Assembly (NCBI GenBank): GCA_002890675.1 | Contig: PEFW01000035.1 | Coordinates: forward strand, 1 to 32,537 | Direction of reading: 5' to 3' | DNA length: 32,537 nucleotides | From: Candidatus Methylaffinis lahnbergensis | GTDB taxonomy: Bacteria; Pseudomonadota; Alphaproteobacteria; Rhizobiales; Beijerinckiaceae | Part shown: piece by piece, positions 1 through 10,691 of the stretch | Position numbering within the stretch: the stretch's first letter is position 1 | How the letters are laid out: every line of letters begins with the position of its first letter | Notes under the pieces: generated by a model | Database searches by the model: none | The model's input: the letters and a program-made list of their open reading frames with translations, nothing else | What the model was told of the DNA's origin: nothing | Program-made: the position numbers and the translations under genes

Positions 1-34
1 GATCACGAAGATCCAAGGAATAAGGCTTGGTCAT
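1..34 (-). CDS. IS630-family transposase, N-terminal end only (runs off window)
   Basis: The minus strand reads ATG at 34-32 followed by MTKPYSLDLRD before the window ends. The 'PYSLDLR' start is typical of IS630-family (Tc1/mariner-like) DDE transposases. Only eleven residues are visible, so catalytic residues cannot be checked. The gene points out of the window, and the non-coding strip at about 35-125 would then be the terminal region of the element, abutting the broken parA-like gene. IS630 elements insert at TA, often within CTAG; a CTAG lies at 124-127. The family call is a short-motif match and the boundary is inferred. Confidence 0.5.
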   Translation of the reverse strand, partial: MTKPYSLDLRD

Positions 35-106
35 CCATGCTGGCCTCCAATCCAGTCCCAACCTTGAATCAGCAAAAAGCCGATTTGGGAATCCCTCGCG
101 ATTCAC

Positions 107-298
107 TCAAACCTCATCCCGCTCTAGCAACTTTTCTAGATGTGACTCTTCGAGGTAAAAAGACGTTAGGTTACATTGTGGATCCGCATCGACGAGCAAT
201 ACTCGCTTGCCCGCTTCGGCCATAGCGTCCGCAATATTAACGGTAAGCGTTGTCTTCCCTACGCCACCTTTGTGATTGAAAAGGGCAATCTTTTTCAT
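107..298 (-). pseudogene. ParA/MinD-type ATPase, truncated N-terminal fragment
   Basis: The 63 residues start [17 protein letters not shown], an excellent deviant Walker A (KGGVGKTT, residues 10-17), followed by [12 protein letters not shown] (the switch-I/A' region). Complete ParA-family ATPases are 200-400 residues, so this is only the nucleotide-binding start. An AAGGATC ribosome site precedes the ATG. Homology appears to stop near LEKLLE at about 125, exactly where a CTAG occurs, and an IS630-type transposase starts just beyond. I infer that an IS insertion cut the gene and that the last few codons (RDEV) come from the IS end. The original role would have been plasmid or accessory-element partition or a related ATPase function. 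No parB-like partner is visible. Confidence 0.7.
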
Positions 299-529
299 TT
301 GCTGATCCTTCGCGCGTTAAATTTGATTGTGATTCTAATCCTTTAGCGTTGCCCGTCTTATATTTTTGGTGCCACCGTCTCCTCCTCTCCGGCTCCAGCC
401 GCGACGCTGCTAGCCGCGATCTTGTGTCACAAAAACCAAGCTTTATCTGCCGTAATTAAACTGGGACACTACCATCGGGTGCGTACCTAGATTCGGAGCA
501 TGACGGCTAGTATCCTGATTCTGAGATTT

Positions 530-820
530 TCAGCTTAGCCGAGTGAGATGCTCGCCGATGTTGCGTTTGCTGAAGCGATTGATGGCGACATGGATTTCAT
601 CGGTGGACTTTGTCCAGCGGAACGGCCCAGGTTCCGCATTTGTGGCATCGATAATCGATGTAAGCTTTGAAAGCGGCTCCGAGCTCCCCGGCCGACCGAT
701 GCACGCCACACGCCGGATTTGTAGCTTGGTCAGCCGAGCGAAGAAGCGCTCGGGCTGATTGATCCATGGCGATGACGCCGGCGTGAAAAGGATGGGTCAG
801 TGCGGCCGTTTGGCGCATCA
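530..820 (-). pseudogene. IS630-family transposase, decayed C-terminal part
   Basis: Joining two minus frames gives a recognisable IS630 DDE C-terminus: FTPASSPWINQPERFFARLT (the HFTPTSASWxNxVERFF block with the last acidic residue), then VHRSAGELGAAFKAYID in a second frame, then PFRWTKSTDEIHVAINRF back in the first, ending at a TGA at 530-532. At least two frameshifts are needed, so it is dead. The upstream part (about 820-960) is not convincingly alignable by eye. It is a different copy from the transposase at the left edge, because both read leftward and that one begins at 34. The stretch 299-529 between them shows no gene or clear signal. Confidence 0.65.
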
Positions 821-1000
821 GGCACGGATCGGCTTCATGGTGAAGGATCAAGTCGTACTTGATGTTAGCGTTGAACATTTTCCTTGCGCATGTGTCGCAA
901 TTACACCATATTCTCAACCATCCCATTCGGCGCTTTCGCCGTTCAGCCCCGAATAAAATCAATCCGGACGGCTAATCTACGAACAAAGGAATGTAAAGTT

Positions 1001-1135
1001 ATGGGTGAGCTTCTTGAGATCGCGAGTTGGGTTGGGACGCCTATTGGCGGCATTACGGCGGTTGTCTTCGTGACTGTTCTGTTTTTTTATGCGCGGTGGG
1101 TCCTCTCGGCTCCGAAAAAAAAAGATACGAAGTAG
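1001..1135 (+). CDS. Small single-pass membrane protein (44 aa), unknown function
   Basis: The reading frame MGELLEIASWVGTPIGG... has one hydrophobic segment (about residues 16-35, rich in V, F, L, A) followed by a lysine-rich tail ending PKKKDTK, which suggests an N-out/C-in single-span protein by the positive-inside rule. The ATG at 1001 is chosen because AAAGGA lies at a suitable distance upstream; longer versions of the frame have no such signal. It stands alone between an IS remnant and the 3' end of prfC. I do not recognise the family. Confidence 0.5.
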   Translation: MGELLEIASWVGTPIGGITAVVFVTVLFFYARWVLSAPKKKDTK

Positions 1136-1276
1136 GATAATCTTTTCCACACCGCATGGGTCAATCCACCATAGGTTAATGGGCGGCGCACCGGCGGCGT
1201 CCTTTTTGCGATTTCACTCACCTTGCCAATGAAGCGAACGCGGGTCCGTGCTTGACAACGGCAGGGTGCGATCGCG

Positions 1277-2842
<1,566 letters not shown>

Positions 2843-3189
2843 GCCGGTGCTTCGTTGCAAGGAGAGGCCTTGATGTCAATTGCCGCGATATCTATTGCAT
2901 TGACGCGGGCTCGCCCATTACCTGCGTTTTGCTTGAATTGCATCGGCGGCCTTTCGTAAGACGGCTCCCGAACGCGGTAGCCTTGGCCGCGGAAAGCATG
3001 CGCCGGACCCCATGTAGGCGAGCCAGAAGGGCAAAATTCATCGCCGGTGCAAAAAACCATTGGCCGGGGAGACTCGCAACCCGGGCGGCATTTTGCCGTT
3101 ATACCCTGGCGCCTTCGTCGGAATCCGCGGCAATTCTGAGACGATGGTTGTCAGCGCGCATTTGTTCCGGCCACTTGGGGAAATGACGT
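2843..3189. other. Intergenic region between prfC and glcF; no gene seen
   Basis: Both flanking genes are on the minus strand, so this stretch should hold the prfC promoter and the end of the glc transcript. A weak hairpin with CGGCA/TGCCG arms lies near 3088-3100. Open frames here lack ribosome sites and recognisable content. Confidence 0.5.
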
Positions 3190-4503
3190 TCAACCCGTAA
3201 GGCACGCGAGGCCATCCGGCGTTGGTCCGCCATGGGCGAAGTCGAGAAGTTCGATCGTATGGAGCACCGGGATCGATGTGCCGCTCGCGATTTGAGCGAT
3301 GCAGCCGATGTTTCCGGTAGCGACTAGGTCGGGCGCGATTTGCATGATGTTGGCGATCTTGCGCTGGCGCAGCCGCGCGGCAATCTCCGGCTCCAATATA
3401 TTATAAGCGCCCGCCGAACCGCAGCACAAATGCCCTTCGGGAATCTCGCGGACCGTAAAGCCGGCTTGCGTCAAGAGCCGCCGTGGCAAGGCGTCGATCC
3501 TTTGGCCATGCTGCATCGAACAGGCGGAATGATAGGCCACGGTTAGGCCGCAAGGTTGCGCCGGTTCGGGCAGATCGAGCAGGCCAAGAAATTCCGTCAC
3601 ATCCTTGGCAAGCGCGGAAACGCGCGCCGCCTTTGCCGCATAGGCCGGATCGTCGCGCAGCAAAAATCCATAATCCTTGATCATGGTGCCACAGCCCGAT
3701 GCCGTGATCAAAATCGCGTCGAGTCCATGCCCCTCGATTTCCCTGCTCCAGACATCGATGTTGGCCCGCGCGTGGGCAAGGGCGCCCGCTTCTTTGCCCA
3801 AATGGTGAAGGAGCGCGCCGCAGCAGCCTTCGCCGTTTGGAAGCACGGTTATAATTCCGAGCCTGGTCAGCAAGCGAATCGCGGCGCCGTTGATGTCTGG
3901 CCGCAACACCTGCTGGACGCAGCCGCAAGCAAGGGCAATGCGGGCAATGGGTGGTCCGGCGGGGAAGATCAGACCCGAGCGCGGACAGGCGGCTTGCCGG
4001 ATGCGGCGAGGGGCGAGGCGCAACATCGCGGCAAGGCGCCGCCCGGTCCGGCCAAACCGCGGATAGAGAGAGTTGAACGGTCTCGCCAAGGGCGCGGCGG
4101 CAAGCGCAAATCGGAAGCGGTTTGGATAAGGGAGAACGGCGCCGAGAAAAGCCCGGAACAGCCGGTCCGCGAGCGGCCTCACAAACGTCTTTTCGATATG
4201 GCTTCTCGCCCCATCGACAAGATGCATATAGTTCACGCTGGAAGGGCAGGCCGTCATGCAGGCGAGGCAAGAAAGACAGCGGTCGATGTGCTTGACGGTC
4301 AGCGCGTCGGCGGGCCGGTTCTGTTCGAGCATGTCCTTGATAAGGTAGATGCGTCCGCGCGGAGAATCGAGTTCGTCGCCAAGCAGCACGAAGGTCGGGC
4401 AGGTCGCGTTGCAGAAGCCGCAATGGACGCAGGCGCGGAGAATTTTCTCCGCCTCCGCCGTCGCCGGATTTTTGAGCTGCGCGGGGGTAAAATTCGTCTG
4501 CAT
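3190..4503 (-). CDS. glcF: Glycolate oxidase iron-sulfur subunit GlcF
   Basis: GlcF passes electrons from the flavin subunits of glycolate oxidase (GlcD/GlcE), which oxidises glycolate to glyoxylate at the inner membrane. The 437-residue protein has two [4Fe-4S] ferredoxin motifs, CVHCGFCNATCP (C25, C28, C31, C35) and CLSCLACMTACP (C76, C79, C82, C86), and two cysteine-rich CCG-type domains with GCCGALLHHLG and LCCGSAGAYNIL. The start MQTNFTPAQL at 4503 matches the family N-terminus; a longer in-frame start at 4545 would overlap glcE. One base separates the glcE stop from this ATG, so the two are translationally linked. GlcD is not adjacent in this window. Confidence 0.93.
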   Translation of the reverse strand: MQTNFTPAQLKNPATAEAEKILRACVHCGFCNATCPTFVLLGDELDSPRGRIYLIKDMLEQNRPADALTVKHIDRCLSCLACMTACPSSVNYMHLVDGARSHIEKTFVRPLADRLFRAFLGAVLPYPNRFRFALAAAPLARPFNSLYPRFGRTGRRLAAMLRLAPRRIRQAACPRSGLIFPAGPPIARIALACGCVQQVLRPDINGAAIRLLTRLGIITVLPNGEGCCGALLHHLGKEAGALAHARANIDVWSREIEGHGLDAILITASGCGTMIKDYGFLLRDDPAYAAKAARVSALAKDVTEFLGLLDLPEPAQPCGLTVAYHSACSMQHGQRIDALPRRLLTQAGFTVREIPEGHLCCGSAGAYNILEPEIAARLRQRKIANIMQIAPDLVATGNIGCIAQIASGTSIPVLHTIELLDFAHGGPTPDGLACLTG

Positions 4504-4504
4504 C

Positions 4505-5704
4505 TCAAAATTCCGGCCACATGCGGCAGGGTTCCAAAATAGCATAAGGATCGAACGCCGCCTTCAGCCGCCGCGACAGAGCGGCGAGACCTTGCGGCTG
4601 CGGCTCGAACACCGGGATTGTCGCGCGCGCCTCCTCCGGCGCGCGGATCAAGGTCGCGTGCCCGCCGCCATTCTCCGCAACCGCTTGACGAATGACGCCC
4701 GCCGCCGCGCCGGGGCAAGGATCGAGCGCGAGCCAGACCAAGCCGCCCGACCAATCGAACAAGGCTTCAGCAGTGCACGCGCGGGCAACCGTCTCGGCGA
4801 CCTTTGGACCGGCGGTTGGTGCCACGGAAATTCTCCAGATGATTTTTTCGCGCGGGTAGGCGAGCGGCTCGACATCGCGGATGGCCCGCCAAAGCGTTTG
4901 GGATGCCGGCGCGTCGAGCCGGGCGATTAGCGCAAAGTCTTTCAGCATCGCTTCGAGCCGGTCGAGCCGTCCGGCGACGGAGGGCGCGAAGCCTTCCAGG
5001 CGCAACGCCGTGATCGAGCTCGAGTATCCTTGCGTCTTTGCCGCGTAAGACGGCAAATGCGCGGCGCCGGATACATCGGCGGGCGCGCCCATCGCGGCGC
5101 AAAGTGCGTTTACGGCTGGCGCCGGATCGAGGCCGGTAAGTATCAGTGTCGCCGAGGTTTCCCCGCGCGGAAGCACTTTTAAGGTCACCTCGGTCGCTAT
5201 CGCAAGGGTTCCGAATGAGCCCGCAAGCCCGCGCGAAAGATCATAGCCGGTGACGTTTTTCACGACCCGGCCGCCAGCCTTAAAGGCCTCGCCGCGGCCG
5301 GACACCGCCTTTATCCCTAAGACAAAATCCCGCGCCGCGCCCGCCTTGATCCGGCGCGGACCGGAGAGATTGGCCATAAGACATCCGCCGAGCGTGCCGG
5401 GCCCCGTGCCATAGAGCGCCGCAAAGGACATCGGCTCGAAGGCAAGTTCTTGTACGTTCTTGGCGAGCATCGTCTCGATTGTCTCGATGGGTGTCCCGGC
5501 AAGCGCCGAGAAAACGAGTTCGTCGGGCTCATAAAAGGTGACGTCGTTGAGGCGGGAGAGATCGAGGCGGCCCGCGTTTTTCACCGGCCTGCCAAGCGCC
5601 GCCTTCGATCCGAGACCGGTGATCGAAAGCGGCGTGCGCTTTGCCGCTGCTGCAGTGACGCATTCCGCCACCTCGGCGAAGTCGGCCGGGTGAAAACAGG
5701 ACAT
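4505..5704 (-). CDS. glcE: Glycolate oxidase FAD-binding subunit GlcE
   Basis: This 399-residue protein of the FAD-linked (PCMH/VAO type) family is the smaller flavin subunit of glycolate oxidase. Visible features are the N-terminal PLSITGLGSKAALGRP segment (FAD-binding half-domain), GTGPGTLGGCLMANLSGPRR and VVKNVTGYDLSRGLAGSFGT, which are characteristic GlcE blocks. It ends RMWPEF one base before glcF and forms an operon with it. It begins about 50 bases from the parS palindrome at 5757-5796, so its promoter must lie in or next to that region. A separate GlcD would be required for activity and is presumably encoded elsewhere, or beyond the palindrome in the ancestor. Confidence 0.92.
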   Translation of the reverse strand: MSCFHPADFAEVAECVTAAAAKRTPLSITGLGSKAALGRPVKNAGRLDLSRLNDVTFYEPDELVFSALAGTPIETIETMLAKNVQELAFEPMSFAALYGTGPGTLGGCLMANLSGPRRIKAGAARDFVLGIKAVSGRGEAFKAGGRVVKNVTGYDLSRGLAGSFGTLAIATEVTLKVLPRGETSATLILTGLDPAPAVNALCAAMGAPADVSGAAHLPSYAAKTQGYSSSITALRLEGFAPSVAGRLDRLEAMLKDFALIARLDAPASQTLWRAIRDVEPLAYPREKIIWRISVAPTAGPKVAETVARACTAEALFDWSGGLVWLALDPCPGAAAGVIRQAVAENGGGHATLIRAPEEARATIPVFEPQPQGLAALSRRLKAAFDPYAILEPCRMWPEF

Positions 5705-5756
5705 TTTTGCTCTTGCGCCTTAATGTGAGCGCGGAGTCTATACGTTTCGCGCATCG

Positions 5757-5796
5757 ATCGTACCAAAATGTTTCACGTGAAACATTTTGGTACGAT
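5757..5796. other. parS: parS centromere site within a 40-bp perfect palindrome
   Basis: The central 16 bases, 5769-5784, read TGTTTCACGTGAAACA, an exact match to the bacterial chromosomal parS consensus bound by ParB/Spo0J. The symmetry extends without mismatch for twelve more bases on each side (5757-5768 against 5785-5796), so the full palindrome is 40 bp with no loop. parS sites sit near the replication origin and nucleate ParB spreading for chromosome segregation. The core identity is seen directly. The extension is unusual and could form a cruciform or a hairpin in the glcE leader. No other CACGTG in the window has flanks matching parS. Confidence 0.9.
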
Positions 5797-5926
5797 TGAC
5801 GGAAACATATGCTCGTAAAGCGCGCGGTTTGTCTTTTGGGCGGGATCTTTTGTCCGGTTCGACAAGGTTGACATTGGCCTTGAGCGTCACCAAATCGCTG
5901 ACCTTAATGGATTTTTTGAAGGTTAG

Positions 5927-5947
5927 ACGACGGCGGCGCGCCGTCGT
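5927..5947. other. GC-rich hairpin upstream of the broken gene at 5980
   Basis: Nine-base arms ACGACGGCG and CGCCGTCGT enclose a GCG loop. There is no following T-run, so it is not a typical intrinsic terminator. It lies about 30 bases before the ATG at 5980 and may be part of its leader. The 5797-5926 stretch holds a TTGACA at 5868-5873 but no good -10 box at the right spacing. Confidence 0.4.
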
Positions 5948-5979
5948 GTTAGCCGCTTATGGAGATTTGAAGCGCTACC

Positions 5980-7564
<1,585 letters not shown>

Positions 7565-7655
7565 TTATTAATCAGTTGATAAGTAGATCGATAACTTTTC
7601 CTTCGCCGCGCAGTGCCGCGCGGCGGATCAATTAACCGTTTGGCGGAGCGCGAAA

Positions 7656-7778
7656 CTAGGATTGACGCTTCCGGTTGGGGACCAAGACGGGCGGGGCGGT
7701 TAAACGGCGTTTGTTGAAAACAAGGACCATGATTGAGGTAAAAACCGCCGCGGCACCGAGCAGGGCAAGTTCTGTCAT
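7656..7778 (-). CDS. Small single-pass membrane protein (40 aa)
   Basis: MTELALLGAAAVFTSIMVLVF followed by NKRRLTAPPVLVPNRKRQS gives one transmembrane helix and a basic cytoplasmic tail. The ATG at 7778 has GGAGAG six bases upstream, which makes this start better than the in-frame extension to 7853. It lies between the thiC remnant and cysK. Function unknown; the organisation resembles small stress or regulator-type membrane peptides, but this is only shape. Confidence 0.5.
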   Translation of the reverse strand: MTELALLGAAAVFTSIMVLVFNKRRLTAPPVLVPNRKRQS

Positions 7779-7923
7779 GGGAAACTCTCCATCGTTGAAC
7801 GCTCCAAAGCAAGCAATAATCATGCCAATCATAGGAACGCTCTTAATCCTCAATGCTCCAAAAAAAACCAGCCGCCCCCTAAAGGTTCCGCTACCCTATC
7901 ACGCGAAGCTTGCGCCAACGTAA

Positions 7924-8919
7924 TCAAAACCCTTCGAACAATGCCGTCGATAGATAGCGTTCCGCAAAGGACGGTATAATAAGGACGATGTTTTTGCCTT
8001 CGAATTCCGGACGCAGCCCTATTTCGACCGCGGCGGCGACGGCCGCGCCCGACGATATTCCAACCGGGATGCCCTCCAAGCGCGCGACCAGCCGAGCCGT
8101 GTCGAACGATGTCTGATTGCCGACGGTAAGGACTTCGTCGATCAACGACTGGTCGAGGATCGCGGGAACAAAACCGGCGCCGATTCCCTGTATCTTGTGC
8201 GGCCCCGGTTGCCCGCCCGAGAGAACCGGCGAATCTTCCGGTTCGACCGCGATGATTTTCAGATTCGGCCGGCGCGGCTTCAGGACTTGCGCCACTCCCG
8301 TGATGGTCCCGCCCGTGCCGACCGCGGAGACAAAAACATCGACTTCGCCCTTGGTGTCGTTCCAGATTTCCTCGGCTGTCGTAAGCCGATGGATTTCCAC
8401 ATTCGCCGGGTTTTCGAACTGTTTTGGGATCGCCGAGCCGGACGTCGCCTCGGCGAGTTCCAGCGCTTTGGTGATGGCACCCTTCATGCCTTGCGCCGCT
8501 GGGGTTAAGACGAGTTCGGCGCCGAGCAGGGCAAGCATCTTGCGGCGTTCGATCGACATCGACTCCGGCATGACCAGGATGAGTTTGTAGCCGCGCGCCG
8601 CCGCGACAAAGGCAAGCGCGATGCCGGTGTTGCCGGAGGTCGGCTCGATGAGCGTGGTTTTGCCGGGCGCTATCTTGCCCGCGCCCTCCATGACCGAGAT
8701 CATGTGGACGCCAATGCGGTCCTTCACGCTGGCGATCGGATTGAAGAATTCGAGCTTGGCGAGAAGATTGGCCTTGACGCCCTTTTCCCTGGCGATCTTC
8801 TTTAGCCGCACCAGCGGCGTATCGCCGATCGTCTCGGTGATCGAATCATAAATGCGGCCGCGCCCCGGCAGCCGCGCGGCATCAGGGGTTTCGGTATGTT
8901 TCGCGGCGGGTTGCGCCAT
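7924..8919 (-). CDS. cysK: Cysteine synthase A (O-acetylserine sulfhydrylase)
   Basis: This PLP enzyme makes cysteine from O-acetylserine and sulfide. The 331-residue fold-type II protein shows GDTPLVRL, the PLP lysine K66 in [11 protein letters not shown], the substrate loop [12 protein letters not shown], the phosphate-binding GTGGTITG, and [12 protein letters not shown]. The C-terminal [11 protein letters not shown] is also present. It is about 20 residues longer than E. coli CysK because of an N-terminal extension. An AAGG precedes the ATG. The extension [13 protein letters not shown] is not essential to the fold, so a later start is possible but lacks an ATG. It is monocistronic as far as visible. 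Confidence 0.95.
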   Translation of the reverse strand: MAQPAAKHTETPDAARLPGRGRIYDSITETIGDTPLVRLKKIAREKGVKANLLAKLEFFNPIASVKDRIGVHMISVMEGAGKIAPGKTTLIEPTSGNTGIALAFVAAARGYKLILVMPESMSIERRKMLALLGAELVLTPAAQGMKGAITKALELAEATSGSAIPKQFENPANVEIHRLTTAEEIWNDTKGEVDVFVSAVGTGGTITGVAQVLKPRRPNLKIIAVEPEDSPVLSGGQPGPHKIQGIGAGFVPAILDQSLIDEVLTVGNQTSFDTARLVARLEGIPVGISSGAAVAAAVEIGLRPEFEGKNIVLIIPSFAERYLSTALFEGF

Positions 8920-8967
8920 TTACCTTGCTCCAGGGAGGTGACTAGGATTGCGCAACCCAAGGCATGA

Positions 8968-9202
8968 GAGCATGTCTCGGCACATGCTCCAACTTAGTGA
9001 TCCCGCGCGGGAGCCATTCCGTCAAGGTCCGATGCTTCCATCGGACCGGGAAGGCGCCAGGCGCCGGGAACAGGTCACAAAGAGAGATTAGCGCGCTTTT
9101 CGATCGGATGGAATCGTCCGATCGAAAATGAAACGCTCCATGGCAATATATTGGAGCAGGTCCTTATCGAAAAAATCTGGCAACTTTTTAAGGACATGCT
9201 CT
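8968..9202. repeat. Cluster of four palindromic intergenic repeats
   Basis: Four inverted repeats follow one another. 8968-8989 has arms GAGCATGT and ACATGCTC. 9026-9047 has arms GGTCCGATG and CATCGGACC with a four-base loop. 9097-9128 has arms TTTTCGATCGGA and TCCGATCGAAAA. 9154-9202 is a longer imperfect element bounded by GAGCAGGTCCTTA and TAAGGACATGCTC. The last type resembles palindromic elements scattered between genes in Rhizobiales chromosomes (recalled, not searched). The cluster is upstream of cysK and downstream of the peroxiredoxin gene, so the elements could be transcribed as 3' hairpins or be mobile repeats. No protein gene is visible in 8940-9315. Confidence 0.7.
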
Positions 9203-9315
9203 AGCCGGAAATCGGCACGCTCCGCTATCCGATATGATCGGCTGCGCGCAACGCATCCGTTACGGCTTGATCCGAAAGCTCAAACCTTTTCATCCTCTCC
9301 AAGTTGGCGATGCCG

Positions 9316-9972
9316 TCAAGGCTGCGGGGTAAAGCGGAGATACGCTTTCACGGCGCGGAAGCCTTTTGGGAAACGCGCCTTAGCCTGATCATCGGTCACC
9401 GATGTGACGATGATCACGTCCTCGCCTTGCTTCCAGTTCACGGGGGTAGCGACCGGATGCTTCGCCGAAAGCTGGCAGGAGTCGAGGAGTCGCAGCACCT
9501 CGTCGAAATTGCGCCCGCTGCTCATCGGGTAGGTCAGCATCGCCTTGATCTTCTTGTCCGGTCCGATGATGAAGACCGAGCGCACCGTGGCGTTGTCGGC
9601 CGGTGTCCGGCCCTCGGCCGTATCCCCGGCGTCCGCGGGCAGCATGTCATAAAGCTTTGCCACCTTCAGCTCGGGATCGCCGATCATGGGATAATTCACC
9701 GCATAACCTCCGGTCTCCTCGATGTCCTTCGCCCACCGGCCGTGGTCCGCGAACGAATCGACGCTCAGCCCGATGATCTTGCAGCCGCGTTTGTCGAATT
9801 CCGGCTTCAGCCGGGCCATGTAGCCGAGCTCCGTGGTGCAGACCGGCGTGAAATCCTTTGGATGCGAAAAAAGGATGGCCCAGCCATCGCCCATCCATTG
9901 ATGGAAGTTTATCGTGCCTTGCGTGGTTTCGGCGGTGAAGTTAGGCGCTTCGGAATTGATTCTCAGCGACAT
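9316..9972 (-). CDS. 1-Cys peroxiredoxin (Prx6 type)
   Basis: Cytosolic thiol peroxidase that reduces hydrogen peroxide and alkyl hydroperoxides. The 218-residue protein has the peroxidatic cysteine C45 in HPKDFTPVCTTELG and the Prx6-type C-terminal extension with RLLDSCQLS and PVATPVNWKQGEDVIIV, the signature block of the 1-Cys subfamily. The ATG at 9972 has a strong AGGAGG ribosome site; the longer frame to 10014 includes this site and is rejected. It sits alone between palindromic repeats and the broken thioesterase gene. Confidence 0.94.
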   Translation of the reverse strand: MSLRINSEAPNFTAETTQGTINFHQWMGDGWAILFSHPKDFTPVCTTELGYMARLKPEFDKRGCKIIGLSVDSFADHGRWAKDIEETGGYAVNYPMIGDPELKVAKLYDMLPADAGDTAEGRTPADNATVRSVFIIGPDKKIKAMLTYPMSSGRNFDEVLRLLDSCQLSAKHPVATPVNWKQGEDVIIVTSVTDDQAKARFPKGFRAVKAYLRFTPQP

Positions 9973-10091
9973 GTCGTGTTTCCTCCTTCGGCCGGTTCGA
10001 CCAGAGACGGCCAACTCCTAAGAATAAACGACGGGGAGTAGCCCTGAGTTTCCCGGTTTCGTCAAGGAAATCCACCAAAGTGCCGGAAACG

Positions 10092-10609
10092 TTACCAGTC
10101 CCCGAGTAACCCATGGTGGCGGATTCGAAAAATACGCCGGCGACCGGCATTGCCTAGATCGCCCATCGATTTCAGTCTGACCGTGCCATCTTTCGGTCCG
10201 CCGCCGGGCAAGCATGAAACGTCAGGGTTGGCTCGCGCAATCAAGGAATCCTTCTCATCAAGGATATCGCATTCCATTAGACCCACAGTATGACCTTTGT
10301 GAACAACTTTAATAGCGCGCAGCTTCGCATGCCTAATAGGCTTGAGAAAATTGATCTTCAATTCCAGAGTTGCCAGAGTTTCGCCCTCCTCAAGTGTAGA
10401 AGCATAGGCGATGCCCATGGCTGCATCAGCTATGTCCCAAAAGACACCACCATGGAGTATACCCATAGGATTGGCATGCTGTTCACCGGCTTGCAATTCA
10501 ATGACTCCCTGCCAGCGAGCGACAGACGTGAGCTTAAAGCCGATCAATTGAGCTATCGGCGGTAATGGGGCATCCCCTTAAGCATGGCCTGGATAAGATC
10601 TACTAGTTT
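10092..10609 (-). pseudogene. PaaI-like hotdog thioesterase, frameshifted near the N-terminus
   Basis: The main frame reads IGFKLTSVARWQGVIELQAG, NPMGILHGGVFWDIADAAMG and LELKINFLKPI, a clear PaaI/DUF4442-type acyl-CoA thioesterase hotdog domain with the HGGV active-site helix. The natural N-terminus appears in another frame as LVDLIQAMLKG (10583-10606). Joining it to APLPPIAQLIGF needs one extra G in the GGGG run near 10576. In the main frame there is no ATG, only a TTG at 10547 that would cut into the domain. The C-terminal 30 residues (after SLIARANPD) are also atypical. Likely inactive, although reinitiation at TTG cannot be excluded. Confidence 0.65.
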
Positions 10610-10691
10610 AGGCCGTCGCGGTTCCTGTTGAACTTCAGTGTCGCATTACGAGATTCCATCAAATCCTAACCCTAAATTTAGAGGAGTCTGC

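Noticed and set aside
3556..4542. 328-codon plus frame antisense to glcF
   Set aside because: GC-driven antisense frame; glcF on the other strand has complete iron-sulfur motifs.
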